Origin: Picochlorum sp. 'celeri' | Taxonomy: Eukaryota > Chlorophyta > Trebouxiophyceae | NCBI GenBank assembly: GCA_010909725.1 | Contig: JAACMV010000003.1 | Span: forward strand, 1,178,001-1,242,000 | Length of the DNA stretch: 64,000 bases | Direction: 5' to 3' | Shown: in pieces, positions 1-9,906 of the stretch | Position numbering within the stretch: position 1 is the first letter of the stretch | Layout: the number at the start of each line of letters is the position of its first letter | Made by a program: the position numbers and the translations under genes | The notes under the pieces: generated by a model | Told to the model about the DNA's origin: nothing | Databases searched by the model: none | What the model saw: only the letters and a program-made list of their open reading frames with translations

Positions 1-1073
1 CACGTCCGCTGCTCCGATCCTATGCTGACATTATGCTCTGATGATATGGAAATGAAGTGTGCTGGACCTGTTTTTAAAGAATACCAAAATGGAGCATTTG
101 ACGGGACCACACTGTTCTCAGACTCTGGCATGATGAATCTATCTGCAAAGGGATACCCGCATTCACCATGTGAGTCACTGCCATAATTGCCCCAGTCAGG
201 CAAGTATGGCTTACGCAAGCCGGACGCATCCACGACCGGACCATCCGCCATTGAGGGCAGCCAATCATATTCATGGTTGCCAACAGTGACGACGTAGGGA
301 ACAGCAGACGAAATCGGCTGAATCGCCTCCATAAAATCATCCCAAATCTCAGCATGTCCATCTGCATAGGAAATGTCACCGTCATGAAAGATTAGGTCCA
401 CATCCCCTACTTCTCCAACCAGTGAATCAATAGTCCCTGGGGATCCTGGACACTTTCTCGCAGTGGGGGCTCCCATGTCCCCGAATGTGATAAACTCAAG
501 CTCCGACGTTGGGGAATTTCTTCTTGGACTCGCAAAGGTGTATTGAGTCTTTTCTTTATCTGATTTGATCGTATACTTGTATTCGACCCGACCAGGCTGC
601 AGCCGATCCAAGACAACACTGTGTCTGTACAAGATGGACTTTTGCTCCCAATCACTCTCGTCCTGCAGGCAGCTTGCTTTCGCATTAAATGCCATCTCCT
701 CCCCGTTTACTTTGCAGCGAAATAAGAGGCAGTGCCATGGAAAGTGCAAGCCATTCTCTTGTGGAAACCATCTTGCCCTCTTGTAATATACTTTTGAACT
801 GCACCCTCTCTTGGCAGTATGCCATGTGAGCCGCACAGATGTGTCCTCCCCCGTAGGCGACAAGTGAATATTCCTAGGATGACAATGGCTTGGTGAATTT
901 TTTGCGTTCTCGTCCAGAACAACAGGAGCGTCCTCCTCTGAAGTGGACGTCGCCAGGGTCTGGTCCGCAACAAATCGCAGTCCAAGACAACCAGGCACCG
1001 AGATTGCCATGAACAACGCAATAATATAGCATTTTCTATTCACACGTGCATGTCGATTGCTGTGGAGCGCCAT
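1..1073 (-). CDS. Purple acid phosphatase (metallophosphoesterase), 3' end off the window
   Basis: About 357 N-terminal residues of a purple acid phosphatase are visible, and the gene runs off the left edge. A signal anchor or signal peptide lies at about residues 15-32. An N-terminal fibronectin-like region follows, with the WHTAKRG-like segment typical of these enzymes. The first three metal-binding blocks of the dinuclear centre are present: GDMG near residue 196, GDISYADG near 230 and GNHEYD near 263. The remaining His motifs would lie beyond position 1. The family hydrolyses phosphomonoesters, usually in secreted, vacuolar or cell-surface compartments, and often scavenges phosphate. The start is the first ATG that keeps the hydrophobic segment. 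No intron is needed in the visible part. Confidence 0.9.
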   Translation of the reverse strand, partial: MALHSNRHARVNRKCYIIALFMAISVPGCLGLRFVADQTLATSTSEEDAPVVLDENAKNSPSHCHPRNIHLSPTGEDTSVRLTWHTAKRGCSSKVYYKRARWFPQENGLHFPWHCLLFRCKVNGEEMAFNAKASCLQDESDWEQKSILYRHSVVLDRLQPGRVEYKYTIKSDKEKTQYTFASPRRNSPTSELEFITFGDMGAPTARKCPGSPGTIDSLVGEVGDVDLIFHDGDISYADGHAEIWDDFMEAIQPISSAVPYVVTVGNHEYDWLPSMADGPVVDASGLRKPYLPDWGNYGSDSHGECGYPFADRFIMPESENSVVPSNAPFWYSLKTGPAHFISISSEHNVSIGSEQRT

Positions 1074-1509
1074 GCAGCGTCTTGTGAAGGCCTTTGCCCT
1101 AGAGCCTGCTGTTCACAACACACGCACTGCAGCGTCTACCGGAGATACTATATCCAATGGATTGGCCTGATACACTCTCAAAAAATTAAAACACCAAAGA
1201 ATTCTGCTTCATTTTTCCAAGTATTCCAGCTCCAAAGCCTTGACCATGAGGCAGCAAGCCATGCATGTGACTCTCTGCTGGCTGAGGTCTATTGGTCTTC
1301 TACTTGTTGCATTGTTGTTACAGTTACAGTATCGAAACGACTTTAGAAGGGTCACGCAATTCACATAATGCTGATCACGGTAATTTCTGCAGATATCACA
1401 TCATACTCGCTGGCCAGTATACAGCCTTGTTGTGCACCTTGCAGGGGGCAGCCAATACCGTGGTGGACGGAAAAGAATCACAAGGAATAGGCCAAAATTG
1501 TGGAAGGTA
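1074..1509. other. Intergenic spacer
   Basis: This is about 436 bp between the 5' end of the phosphatase gene and the 3' end of the KH gene, both on the minus strand. It should hold the phosphatase promoter and the KH 3' UTR. I see no coding frame with recognisable similarity, no tRNA and no repeat. Confidence 0.6.
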
Positions 1510-3516
1510 TTACGCGAAAGCATTATCACTATCGATGGTCTCATGAGGGGACCAGTGCCCTGGACTAGCGCTTTCTGGAGATATCTCCGCCTCCTCCATG
1601 AATACCATGGCACCGCTCTGGTGCTCTGGCATAGCAGGAGGACATTGACCTACGGCCAAAAATTGGTTCACGAGAGTATGCGCTGCTTGGCATGATTCTT
1701 CTGGTCCACTAATCTCTAGAGTTCTCAGGCCATCCGGACTCTGGCCAGTGGGCAAGTGCACTCTAGTTCCTGTTAGCTGCCTGATTTGAGTAACATGATG
1801 TCCTCCCTTACCAATCACTGCTCCCGCTTGGAGATTGGTCAGTCGATACCTCCATAACACGGAAGGTGAGGCTGGGAAACTACCATGGGCTACAGTTGCA
1901 TATGCTGCTGGGGCACCAGATCCTGCGGCAGTGACTGGAACAGCTACAAGCCCACCATTGGCAGCTCCCATTGCAAGAGATTGTGCCAGAAGACCAGGCG
2001 CTAAAGTGATTGTTGTCACTGCTCTAGGAGTGGCTGTAATTGTCCGTCGAATGTGCCAACCACGTAACAAGGTTGCCACACCCCGAAGAGCAACTATGCA
2101 TTGATGCAATGCACCTTCTATCTGGATGATTTCATCTCCCCCAGGTTCTCCACCTCCAATCGCAACTGCGGCAGCTGCTGCCAATGGAGCCTCTACAGCA
2201 AGCACTCTAATGGATGCGCCAGTTTCCTGCCTCAGCTGCATTACAGTTGCTCCCTTTCTTCCTAGAACAGCTCCAATCGATACCTGTGGCGCTAAAAGTC
2301 GCACTACATGATTCCGAGACGACCCCTCATCTGAGTTTAATGAGATGGCACATCGAACAAGTGCATCCTGTGCAGCACAGTAGTTGCTATTGGCATCCTC
2401 ACTGGAGTAGACACAGATCAGGCGATCCTCCACATCATCTGCACTCCCATACACTTTGATACGGGCTCCAGTCTCGTGGCGAATTCGTTGAATGTGATCG
2501 CCTCCACGTCCAATGATATTCCCTGCTCTATCTGCTGGAACCAAGAGCCTGAAAACTGTGTCCATGGACATGCCCGGAGCCCCTGGGAACATGGACTGGG
2601 CGTAATCATTGTACGTTTTGGTGACCGAATTGTGCAAATATTGCAAATCTCCAGTTGAAGCATGCGCAAGGAGCATCCGTTTTCTATGAGAACCTCTGTG
2701 TCTTGGAGGATGCAATTCAAGATGCAAGGCAATCTTCCTCAGAGCACAGGAAACATTGTCTCGTGCACCTGTGACTTGAATCATTTCATCACTCACCCAC
2801 GCACAGCTTGGTAGTTCCCCTTTTGGCATCACTCGTACGTGTGCACCTGTCTCCTCCATGATACCTTTGATTGTAGCTCCAGCTTTGCCAACCAGAGAGC
2901 CCACCTGACTGGTGTCCACCAGCAGACGGACTTCACACGCATCCCCCAAAGATGAATGACCGTCAACCATTCTAATATCCATATCCCTGTTCATGCTCAC
3001 AGGAGATGGAGACCGGTCGTGCATCTCATCCTCACTTCCCATGACACTTCCATGCAGAGACTCCGCCTGAATGTCACACAAGCTATCGACGACAGCAACA
3101 AGGGCATCCCCTCCTGAACTAGAGGAGTGCAAAGGAGAATCTTTGCAAAGACTTATTCTTACCACCCTGTCATCGCTGCCAGGGACAGAGTCCTCAATCA
3201 CAATTTCAGAACTTGTCTCCCTCCTCATCCTTCTGATGTTCTCTCCCTTTCTCCCAATCATGGCACCAACAAACGCAATGGGGCACAAAATTCTCAGAGT
3301 CACGTCCTCAGATTTTGAGCTTCCATCCTGCAAGACAACAAAGCCATCGAATGAGTCCACCGAAGCTCCCAGACGTGAACAACCTCCACCCCAGCCCTTG
3401 GTTGCAGCAACATCGTCGCCCTCAACCACGCCAAGTACCCCGCTGGGCAGCACTTTTTCAACATCCTTATATAGATTCATACATACACCATCCCCAATCC
3501 CGCCATCGACAGTCAT
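1510..3516 (-). CDS. Five-KH-domain RNA-binding protein (HEN4/PCBP-like)
   Basis: This single open frame of about 668 residues carries five KH domains, each with a GxxG loop: KH1 about 82-150 (GRKG), KH2 195-267 (GKAG), KH3 331-401 (GRGG), KH4 413-490 (GRKG) and KH5 564-625 (GKGG). KH4 contains an Ala-rich insertion between its core elements. Five KH domains match the plant HEN4/RCF3-like group of poly(C)-binding proteins, which act in mRNA processing. The specific target is unknown. The start is uncertain. I use the ATG at 3516, where the sequence becomes protein-like; an in-frame ATG at 3651 would add 45 Cys/Trp-rich residues that look non-coding. Confidence 0.85.
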   Translation of the reverse strand: MTVDGGIGDGVCMNLYKDVEKVLPSGVLGVVEGDDVAATKGWGGGCSRLGASVDSFDGFVVLQDGSSKSEDVTLRILCPIAFVGAMIGRKGENIRRMRRETSSEIVIEDSVPGSDDRVVRISLCKDSPLHSSSSGGDALVAVVDSLCDIQAESLHGSVMGSEDEMHDRSPSPVSMNRDMDIRMVDGHSSLGDACEVRLLVDTSQVGSLVGKAGATIKGIMEETGAHVRVMPKGELPSCAWVSDEMIQVTGARDNVSCALRKIALHLELHPPRHRGSHRKRMLLAHASTGDLQYLHNSVTKTYNDYAQSMFPGAPGMSMDTVFRLLVPADRAGNIIGRGGDHIQRIRHETGARIKVYGSADDVEDRLICVYSSEDANSNYCAAQDALVRCAISLNSDEGSSRNHVVRLLAPQVSIGAVLGRKGATVMQLRQETGASIRVLAVEAPLAAAAAVAIGGGEPGGDEIIQIEGALHQCIVALRGVATLLRGWHIRRTITATPRAVTTITLAPGLLAQSLAMGAANGGLVAVPVTAAGSGAPAAYATVAHGSFPASPSVLWRYRLTNLQAGAVIGKGGHHVTQIRQLTGTRVHLPTGQSPDGLRTLEISGPEESCQAAHTLVNQFLAVGQCPPAMPEHQSGAMVFMEEAEISPESASPGHWSPHETIDSDNAFA

Positions 3517-5271
3517 ACAACACCTCCCGCCCAAGCACGTGGCAGGCGCGAGCGTTGTTGCCTGAGCCAGCGGAGGCTCCGATCGACAGCGGCCCGCGAC
3601 CGAACCGTGCGAATCCCACCACAATTCGAAACACAAACCAGGCAGCGCCATCGCAGCCCTGCCCACTCCCACAACTCAGCCCGACGTTCATGATGAACAA
3701 ATAGACGTACCGATCGCCTTGCTGTAAGACTTGAGCTTGGCGCTGGGCTTATATCAAGCCTGTGCAGCGTCGCCGTGGAGGCACTTCGGGTCTCAAATCC
3801 AGGATCTCGTGCCTGCATCTCACATTCCTGCTTCCCCTACAGTAAAAAAGATACAAAATCAGTTTCTGGATCAAAATTACTGCGCTGTGTCGCGTGTTCA
3901 TGGCGGGAGTGCAACAACGCAGTAGTTCCCCTCCACCCGGGATTTCCCGACTACTCTGTAGAGACAAGACGTACATCGCCATCTGATGCAGAGGAGGGCG
4001 TTTCTAGTCTGTTATCCACATCAGTTACTACTTCCTTTGTATTGGAGTGCATTGCAGCACTCTCTTGGATATCCAGCGCCATCTGACGCTGGATAGTACG
4101 CTGACTCGTATACGCAGGCACCTGTTTCCCTTCAAAACTGGGATGCTCCGCGTGAATGACAACTTCAAATCTTCGCCAAACCTATCTAGCAACTTGTCAT
4201 ATAATTGTACCCACGGAACGGGAGCAGACAGAATGATGATGTTACACTGCGAGGCCGTTGGCCGGTGCATGGAGAGATACTGTGCCCTATCAAAGCACCC
4301 GTTGATGGGAGACACTAGCGCACTCTAGGATGAGAGGCCTCCTCGGGACCCACGCGACATGCCAAGGTGTCGGCTCCACCATTGGCTGATACCCTTTCCC
4401 ATCGCCGGATGCCCTCAGAAGGACAGGATGTCAAGTCGTCATCTGGGATCCTCCTTACGCTACGTTCATCAACCTTCGCGAGTAGCTCTCATCCCAGCCT
4501 GAGTTGCAGCAGAAGCTGATAGACATGGAATCTCATCATCATGTTGACATGCTGAGCTCTTGAAAGGTTGGTTCTTGAGCCCGTTCAACACGTCACGGTC
4601 GTCTGGTTGGTGACTGACGTGTCAGGGAAGTCGGCACCGACTGCTTCCACGCGCAGTGTTGTATTTGCACCAAGAAGCACGTACATTATCACATTTATCA
4701 TCTCAAAATATTTGCGAGTGCAATGCAAGACAAGAGACCCACGGTAGGGAGCGGCGTTGGTGGTTGGGCCTCAGGCGTGGCAATCTTATTGGGCCTACCC
4801 AGATGAGTATGTCGCCCAGACATCGCCTTACCAGGTATGTCGGCTGAACGCATGGGTCAATGGTGAATGCAAGACCATAATGTACGAAGCTATGGAAGAA
4901 GGTGGCCTCATTTCAACCCATGGCGGTCGCAGTGCCAACCGTACCAACTGCCACCGAAGCTGCACGTGCACCGTGTTGTGTCAATGAAGAACGCTGTTCC
5001 GCCCATTCACCTCAATAAAACCTGCCATATTGTTACAACAGTGCGTTTATTCCTCGTTTCTATACGAGGCATCGAAGTACACCGCCCAATTGCAAATTGG
5101 GTGGGAGGCTACCACGACCTTGACCGTTTCATCCCGATGTGCAATAGCAATACCTCCCTCATTGCCTGTTACTCGCATACGTATGACTTTTATCCATAAT
5201 AACGTGTACATTTTGAAGAAGAAACACACTAGACACCCCGATACCCAGGAGCAGCCTGTGCATGTGAGATT
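3517..5271. other. Long spacer with no assigned gene
   Basis: This is about 1.75 kb between divergent genes, unusually long for the window. Several short frames exist on both strands. A minus-strand stretch at about 3953-4315 can be read in two frames joined by possible tiny introns, and a plus-strand frame near 4429-4560 contains the tetrapeptide DPPY followed by an in-frame TAG. None can be tied to a known family. The ends nearest 3516 and 5272 should hold the promoters of the KH and S1 genes. Confidence 0.5.
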
Positions 5272-6219
5272 ATGGCTTCTCTGCAAGGCCTCGCGAGCAA
5301 TCTGATCGGGAATGTTGCATCGCAAAACTATGCCACATTCCAGCAGTCTATTCAGAGGCGCCCAAAGACCAGTCGTTCGTCGGACCCAAAGTTGTGGCGT
5401 TTGCCGCCGGTCTGCGTCACGAATGAAGGCAAGGAAGTGCGGGTGAGGAAGCTTGTTGAAGAGCGCGGGATCGATGATGACAATGACTATATTATAGTAG
5501 ATCCAGAGAATCCTGTCCCCAACCCAGAGTTAGGCCCTTTGGAAAGGAGGGTGAGTGTGACGTTTGAGGAGGGCCTGGCCCTGGACACTGTGGACAAGGA
5601 GGCTATGGAGTATTGGTTTACCGAGCCTCCTCAGGGATGGAGTACTGAGAAACGGATTCTGAAAAAGGTCCAAGGTTTTCCCGTGGACGAAAATATGGAT
5701 GAGTTCAGGCACGAGGGGGGAGATAGAAAGCCACTGTCAAACCTGCAGATTGGGGATGTCTTGACTGGCACGGTTGTTGCACAGCTGATGAACCACGGCC
5801 TCCGAGTCGACATAGGTGCGGAAGCCGATGGACTCGTTCCTATGAGAGGTATAGATATATGGAAGAAGGTAGAACAGCAGGGGAAGCTCCCTGACGTCGG
5901 TGATAGTATTGAGGTGGAGGTGTTTGCAATTCGAGAAGACCCTGTGTTTCGCTTCCCATTACAAGTAGCTCCTTTAGATGAAGACCTTGCATCCAATATA
6001 CCCCCTCCGGAGGAGCATAAGCCTCCGTTAGATTTACGAGATGTACCTCTCAGCAGGTATGATGAGGTGGCCAAACTTTCTGGACGATTTTGGGGGACAC
6101 AAAAGGTTTTGGTCACGCCTGCAGATCTTGACGACTTTGCAGCAGGCAGCGACGACTTTGAGATATCTGAGGAGGATATGGAACTCTTCGATTCCATTGT
6201 TGCCGAACTAGATTTGTAG
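5272..6219 (+). CDS. S1-domain RNA-binding protein, probably plastid
   Basis: The 315-residue intronless frame starts with the ATG at 5272. One S1/OB-fold domain lies at about residues 160-235 (GDVLTGTVVAQLMNHGLRVD followed by GAEADGLVP). The protein has an acidic C-terminus and an N-terminal segment rich in basic and hydroxylated residues, compatible with a transit peptide. Plant homologues with a single S1 domain and acidic tail, such as pTAC10-like and plastid ribosome-associated factors, bind RNA in chloroplasts. Assignment to one of these is inference. The stop lies only 45 bp from the convergent methyltransferase gene. Confidence 0.75.
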   Translation: MASLQGLASNLIGNVASQNYATFQQSIQRRPKTSRSSDPKLWRLPPVCVTNEGKEVRVRKLVEERGIDDDNDYIIVDPENPVPNPELGPLERRVSVTFEEGLALDTVDKEAMEYWFTEPPQGWSTEKRILKKVQGFPVDENMDEFRHEGGDRKPLSNLQIGDVLTGTVVAQLMNHGLRVDIGAEADGLVPMRGIDIWKKVEQQGKLPDVGDSIEVEVFAIREDPVFRFPLQVAPLDEDLASNIPPPEEHKPPLDLRDVPLSRYDEVAKLSGRFWGTQKVLVTPADLDDFAAGSDDFEISEEDMELFDSIVAELDL

Positions 6220-6264
6220 TATGCTCTGTTTCCCTATTTCTTGCACGTTTGATTTTGTAATGTA

Positions 6265-7140
6265 CTATGGTTTTCCTTTTTTCTGTGCAACAATGCAATA
6301 TGTTGTCCCAAAGTGCCAACGTTGCATTTGAAGAATGAATAGATCGTTACTACACTCGCCAATAACCTGTGCAATATCTCTATTGAAATTGCAACCCCAC
6401 TTGTCAAAATGGATCCGTTCCTGAGAGGTCAAGATGCTGTTAATAAACGACCAAGTGCCTTTGCCATGCTCAAGAAGAATTAAAATGCCCCCTGGTTTGA
6501 GAGTTTTCGTCATCTCACGGACGGCATGCACTGGATCAGCGCAGGAACATAATCCAAAGCTATCTACCACGGTGTCAAAGTGATTCTCAGGGAACTGCAC
6601 CGGCTGCCGAAGAGCTGGTCCAAATGGGCCATCCTCCTTTACGGTTTGTGCATCACCCATGCCACCACCTCCTCGATTCACGCTGTCATGTCCTGATGTC
6701 AAATCAAGCACGTCCGCCACTGCAAAAGTCACATTAAGATCGCCTGATTTTTCCTTCGCTTCGAGCAACATATCCCTGTTTCTATCTGTGCAGATTAGTT
6801 GGGTGACCTTGTCTGTGTCATAATACTTCAAATTCCTCCCTGTTCCTGCAGAAACTTCCAATACCTTTCCTGTGGCATATGTACGTATCAGCCATCGACG
6901 AAGCAATAACATCCCCAGCACCATTTCATCCATATGAATGCTTGCGTCATACTTGGGAGCAAGAGACCTGAAGATGCTATTGGACTTTGCCTCATTCCAT
7001 GCAGAAGAGGTCCTCGAGTCTTCCTGATGCTCCTCCTCACCTGACGCATTCTTTATCTTCTGGCCTTTTACATAGGTATATGCTCCTATAGTAGCTCCTA
7101 AATATACTATACCGCCTTTGACCAGAGACTGAAGACGCAT
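6265..7140 (-). CDS. Class I SAM methyltransferase (OMS1/METTL7-like), membrane anchored
   Basis: The 291-residue frame is read from the ATG at 7140; an in-frame GTG at 7203 is not needed. A hydrophobic N-terminal segment (VKGGIVYLGATIGAYTYV) suggests a membrane anchor. The SAM-binding fold follows, with motif I VLEVSAGTGRNLKYY, an acidic ribose-binding turn (CTDRNRDM), and LKPGGILILLEHGKG as the post-core element. This matches the UbiE/METTL7/OMS1 group, whose yeast member OMS1 is a mitochondrial inner-membrane protein. The substrate is not known. An insertion rich in Gly (RGGGGMGD) sits in the middle. It is transcribed divergently from a second methyltransferase of the same superfamily. Confidence 0.82.
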   Translation of the reverse strand: MRLQSLVKGGIVYLGATIGAYTYVKGQKIKNASGEEEHQEDSRTSSAWNEAKSNSIFRSLAPKYDASIHMDEMVLGMLLLRRWLIRTYATGKVLEVSAGTGRNLKYYDTDKVTQLICTDRNRDMLLEAKEKSGDLNVTFAVADVLDLTSGHDSVNRGGGGMGDAQTVKEDGPFGPALRQPVQFPENHFDTVVDSFGLCSCADPVHAVREMTKTLKPGGILILLEHGKGTWSFINSILTSQERIHFDKWGCNFNRDIAQVIGECSNDLFILQMQRWHFGTTYCIVAQKKGKP

Positions 7141-7348
7141 ATCAAACGTCCACAACAGCAACTGTACCTGAGCACACCAACTACTGTTACGACATTGTAT
7201 CACTCCTGGTCACTTTCATCTCCATTGCATCCATATCTACTAATATTTGTCCTTTGTGGAGCTTGTTTCGTCTTTTTGATTCCTTTGTCGAAATTTCGAA
7301 ACTCAATCTATCGACAACGTTGACGTCAACGGTCAGAGCCAACCCGTC
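7141..7348. promoter_or_regulatory. Divergent promoter with CRE-like palindrome
   Basis: This 208-bp region separates the ATG codons of two divergent methyltransferase genes. It contains a perfect 12-bp palindrome, GTTGACGTCAAC, at 7319-7330. The TGACGTCA core is the classical CRE/bZIP binding site. Its use here is inferred from sequence alone. Confidence 0.45.
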
Positions 7349-8410
7349 ATGGGAGAAAAAGACAGCGGTTGTTCGGCGATCACTTTTTCCTTGTCCTTCT
7401 CAGATGATGCCAGAACCCTACTCATAACTCAGAAAGTATTTGTCAGTGCATGTGCTCGAGTCATGCATTGCGAGATCAGACCCCGGGGTGGGTGGATGGG
7501 TGCCCCTTCCGCTTGGGGCAGCAGAAAGACACGACACGTGAAACTGGGGCACGTGCACAGGACATGTGCGATAGATTACCATGATACCAAATTTTCAGCA
7601 GAGAGAGACCAACGACCGATATCTGGGAGTCTCGTGGATATGACTAGGAGGCAGGTGGTCCATTTGAGCTGTGGCTGCCTCTTGTGTGCAGCCCAGTCAC
7701 CGGATGGCTTCTCCCCAGTGCGCTCTAGGAATTCCACAATGGATAGAATGTTTGCGAATGCTATGGCTCAAGGGATGCAAGAATATGAAAACGCGATTCG
7801 GCCTGTGAAGCAGAAGTTATTTCGAGAGTTGAATGACCATCTGACTCGGGTCGTAGCCACAAAGGCACTGGGGAATGAGGTCTCTGTCGCAGAGATTGGC
7901 ATTGGCGCTGGCCCAAACCTTGAGTATTACGATCCAAACACTACACGTATAGAAGCAATCGAGCCGAATGATTTTATGAAGGCCTTTGTGGAGCAAAAAT
8001 TGGTTGATCTAGGATTTCCTCTGGACGGATTCATCACTTGGAGCAATGCAGTTGCTGAAGACTTGCCGTTGGAAACAGAATCTCAAGATGCAGTTGTTTG
8101 CACGATTGTCCTATGCTCTGTCGCAGACGTTGATAAGGCCTTGTCGGAATTCTATAGAATTTTGAAGCCAGGAGGAATGCTTTTGTTGATTGAACATACT
8201 GTAGCAGATGAAGGATTGTTGAGGGGTGCGCAGATGCTCCTCAATCCACTCCAAAATTTTCTTGCGGATGGTTGCAATTTGACAAGAAATCCTGGTACGA
8301 ATCTGAGTCGTATCGAGGGCCTCTCCAAGGATGGTTTGTTATCTTTTTCGGTTCCAGGAATGGGCTTGTTATCTCCTCACATTGCTGGATTATTACAGAA
8401 GAAAGAATAG
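7349..8410 (+). CDS. METTL7-like class I SAM methyltransferase
   Basis: The open frame is 353 residues. The catalytic part begins near residue 130. It has motif I VAEIGIGAGPNLEYYDP, an acidic loop (IEAIEPNDFM), a motif VVCTIVLCSVADVDKALSEF and the post-core LKPGGMLLLIEHTVADE, followed by the LNPLQNFLADGCNLTR segment typical of METTL7-type methyltransferases. The first 130 residues are not conserved; they may be a plastid or mitochondrial presequence, or partly untranslated if a downstream ATG (for example the MDRMFANAMAQG segment) is used. Family members methylate thiols or small metabolites at membranes. The substrate here is unknown. It is divergent to the gene at 6265-7140 and shares the same overall fold. 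Confidence 0.8.
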   Translation: MGEKDSGCSAITFSLSFSDDARTLLITQKVFVSACARVMHCEIRPRGGWMGAPSAWGSRKTRHVKLGHVHRTCAIDYHDTKFSAERDQRPISGSLVDMTRRQVVHLSCGCLLCAAQSPDGFSPVRSRNSTMDRMFANAMAQGMQEYENAIRPVKQKLFRELNDHLTRVVATKALGNEVSVAEIGIGAGPNLEYYDPNTTRIEAIEPNDFMKAFVEQKLVDLGFPLDGFITWSNAVAEDLPLETESQDAVVCTIVLCSVADVDKALSEFYRILKPGGMLLLIEHTVADEGLLRGAQMLLNPLQNFLADGCNLTRNPGTNLSRIEGLSKDGLLSFSVPGMGLLSPHIAGLLQKKE

Positions 8411-8471
8411 AATCTAGTACAACGATGGCGTGTATACATAATATATATATACTAGGAAAATGAAACATGAA

Positions 8472-9704
8472 TCAGTTGGAAGTGCCCAACTGAACATCCA
8501 CATGCACCTTTGAATCACCACGCAGCATTTCCAAGTCCAGCGTGTCTCCGACTTTGCACGTATTGAGCACGCGGAACAGATCTGAAGAATTACGCACGGG
8601 AACTGAGTTGACCCCGATGATGATATCACCCAATACCAACCTGCCATAATCGTCACGCTGCGTCCCAATGATCCCTGCAGCCTCTGCAGGGCTACCAGGT
8701 TTTGCAGATAGTACTAATATTCCTGAGATTCCAAGCTGGTCGACAGCTGCATCAGGTGCAAACGTGATTCCTATAAGAGGCCGTGAAACCTTTCCGTTCT
8801 CCAAAATCTGCTGCACGCTGTTCTTGACAGTATCAGATGGAATTGCAAAGCCAACCCCTGCGTTCATTCCTGTCGTGCTGAATATCGCAGTATTGATTCC
8901 AATCATTTCCCCAGAACTATTTAAAAGCGGACCACCGCTATTGCCTGGATTGATCGAACAATCAGTTTGAATCACTTGGCTAATAGGCCGACCCGTGGCG
9001 CCACTTGTAATCTCGCGCCCAAGTCCGCTAATCACGCCAGTGGTCAATGTATGATCCAGCCCAAACGGATTTCCTATAGCATATGTGCTCTGACCTACCG
9101 ACAAATTTGTCGAAGACCCCACTTTGATAGGCCGGAGATTAGGAATTGGCTTTGCCAACTTCAGAACAGCAATGTCATTGTCCTGGTCCACTCCCACGAT
9201 CTTGGCCTCGCTCTCCTCCCCCTCACTCAGCGCAACCATCAGATCAGATGATCCCCTCACGACATGCAGATTGGTCACAATCGTCTCGGGGTCCCAGACA
9301 ATACCAGACCCGGCTCCTTGAGGAATCTCTAGCGTGTTCATTGTAAAAGCGTCCCTCCTGAAAGCCAAATTCGTAATATACACAACGCTCTGACTTGTAG
9401 CCTTGAATAAACGAATCACAGCGTTCTCGTCCGATGTCAGTGACCCAGCATGCGCGCTACTGCTGACCATTGGAAGGCTTTGAACACTGCCCAGCTGCAA
9501 CACCACACTCGCGCACAACGCCATCACACCCTTGGACACCCGCATCATTACATCCGTAGATGATAATGTGCCTTCCTTTCCATCATCAATCGATGGCCTC
9601 CGTGACGATACTACATGTGCTCGTTTCCCTTGAGTGGATACAAAGTGGAGTTCAAACCTCTTCCCTGAGAAACTACCACCTGGTCGCCGCAAAGACTCTA
9701 TCAT
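8472..9704 (-). CDS. DEG1-type HtrA serine protease, thylakoid lumen
   Basis: The 410-residue intronless protein is an HtrA/DegP family serine protease. The triad is visible: His in VTNLHVVRG, Asp in DQDNDIAVLKL and Ser in INPGNSGGPLLN. One C-terminal PDZ domain occupies about residues 310-405. The N-terminus is bipartite: a basic, Ser-rich transit-like region and then a hydrophobic stretch (VMALCASVVLQLGSVQSL) ending in an AHAG-like cleavage site, which points to the thylakoid lumen. One PDZ and this targeting fit plastid DEG1, which degrades damaged photosystem proteins. The start ATG at 9704 is 203 bp from the divergent UDP-glucose pyrophosphorylase start. Confidence 0.93.
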   Translation of the reverse strand: MIESLRRPGGSFSGKRFELHFVSTQGKRAHVVSSRRPSIDDGKEGTLSSTDVMMRVSKGVMALCASVVLQLGSVQSLPMVSSSAHAGSLTSDENAVIRLFKATSQSVVYITNLAFRRDAFTMNTLEIPQGAGSGIVWDPETIVTNLHVVRGSSDLMVALSEGEESEAKIVGVDQDNDIAVLKLAKPIPNLRPIKVGSSTNLSVGQSTYAIGNPFGLDHTLTTGVISGLGREITSGATGRPISQVIQTDCSINPGNSGGPLLNSSGEMIGINTAIFSTTGMNAGVGFAIPSDTVKNSVQQILENGKVSRPLIGITFAPDAAVDQLGISGILVLSAKPGSPAEAAGIIGTQRDDYGRLVLGDIIIGVNSVPVRNSSDLFRVLNTCKVGDTLDLEMLRGDSKVHVDVQLGTSN

Positions 9705-9906
9705 CGTGCTATTAGTGAAATAATTAGGTTATATAAAAAATAATGTCATCGAAAAATAAAAAGCAATTTCAATGGTTGTGGGTAAACATGCTGAATTTCT
9801 TACTTCGTACAATAAAAAAAAGACAAGTCATGCTTGTTTTTATACAAAAATAGCGTAGGAATGTCATCAGCCATTATATTCCAGAGAAAATAAATAATTT
9901 ATCACG

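Noticed and set aside
3775..3830. tRNA-like B-box (a TCAAATCC segment) near 3790
   Set aside because: No matching A-box, acceptor stem or anticodon arm could be folded around it.
5047..5325. Minus-strand 92-codon frame near the S1 gene
   Set aside because: It overlaps the S1 gene start and has no similarity or splice support.
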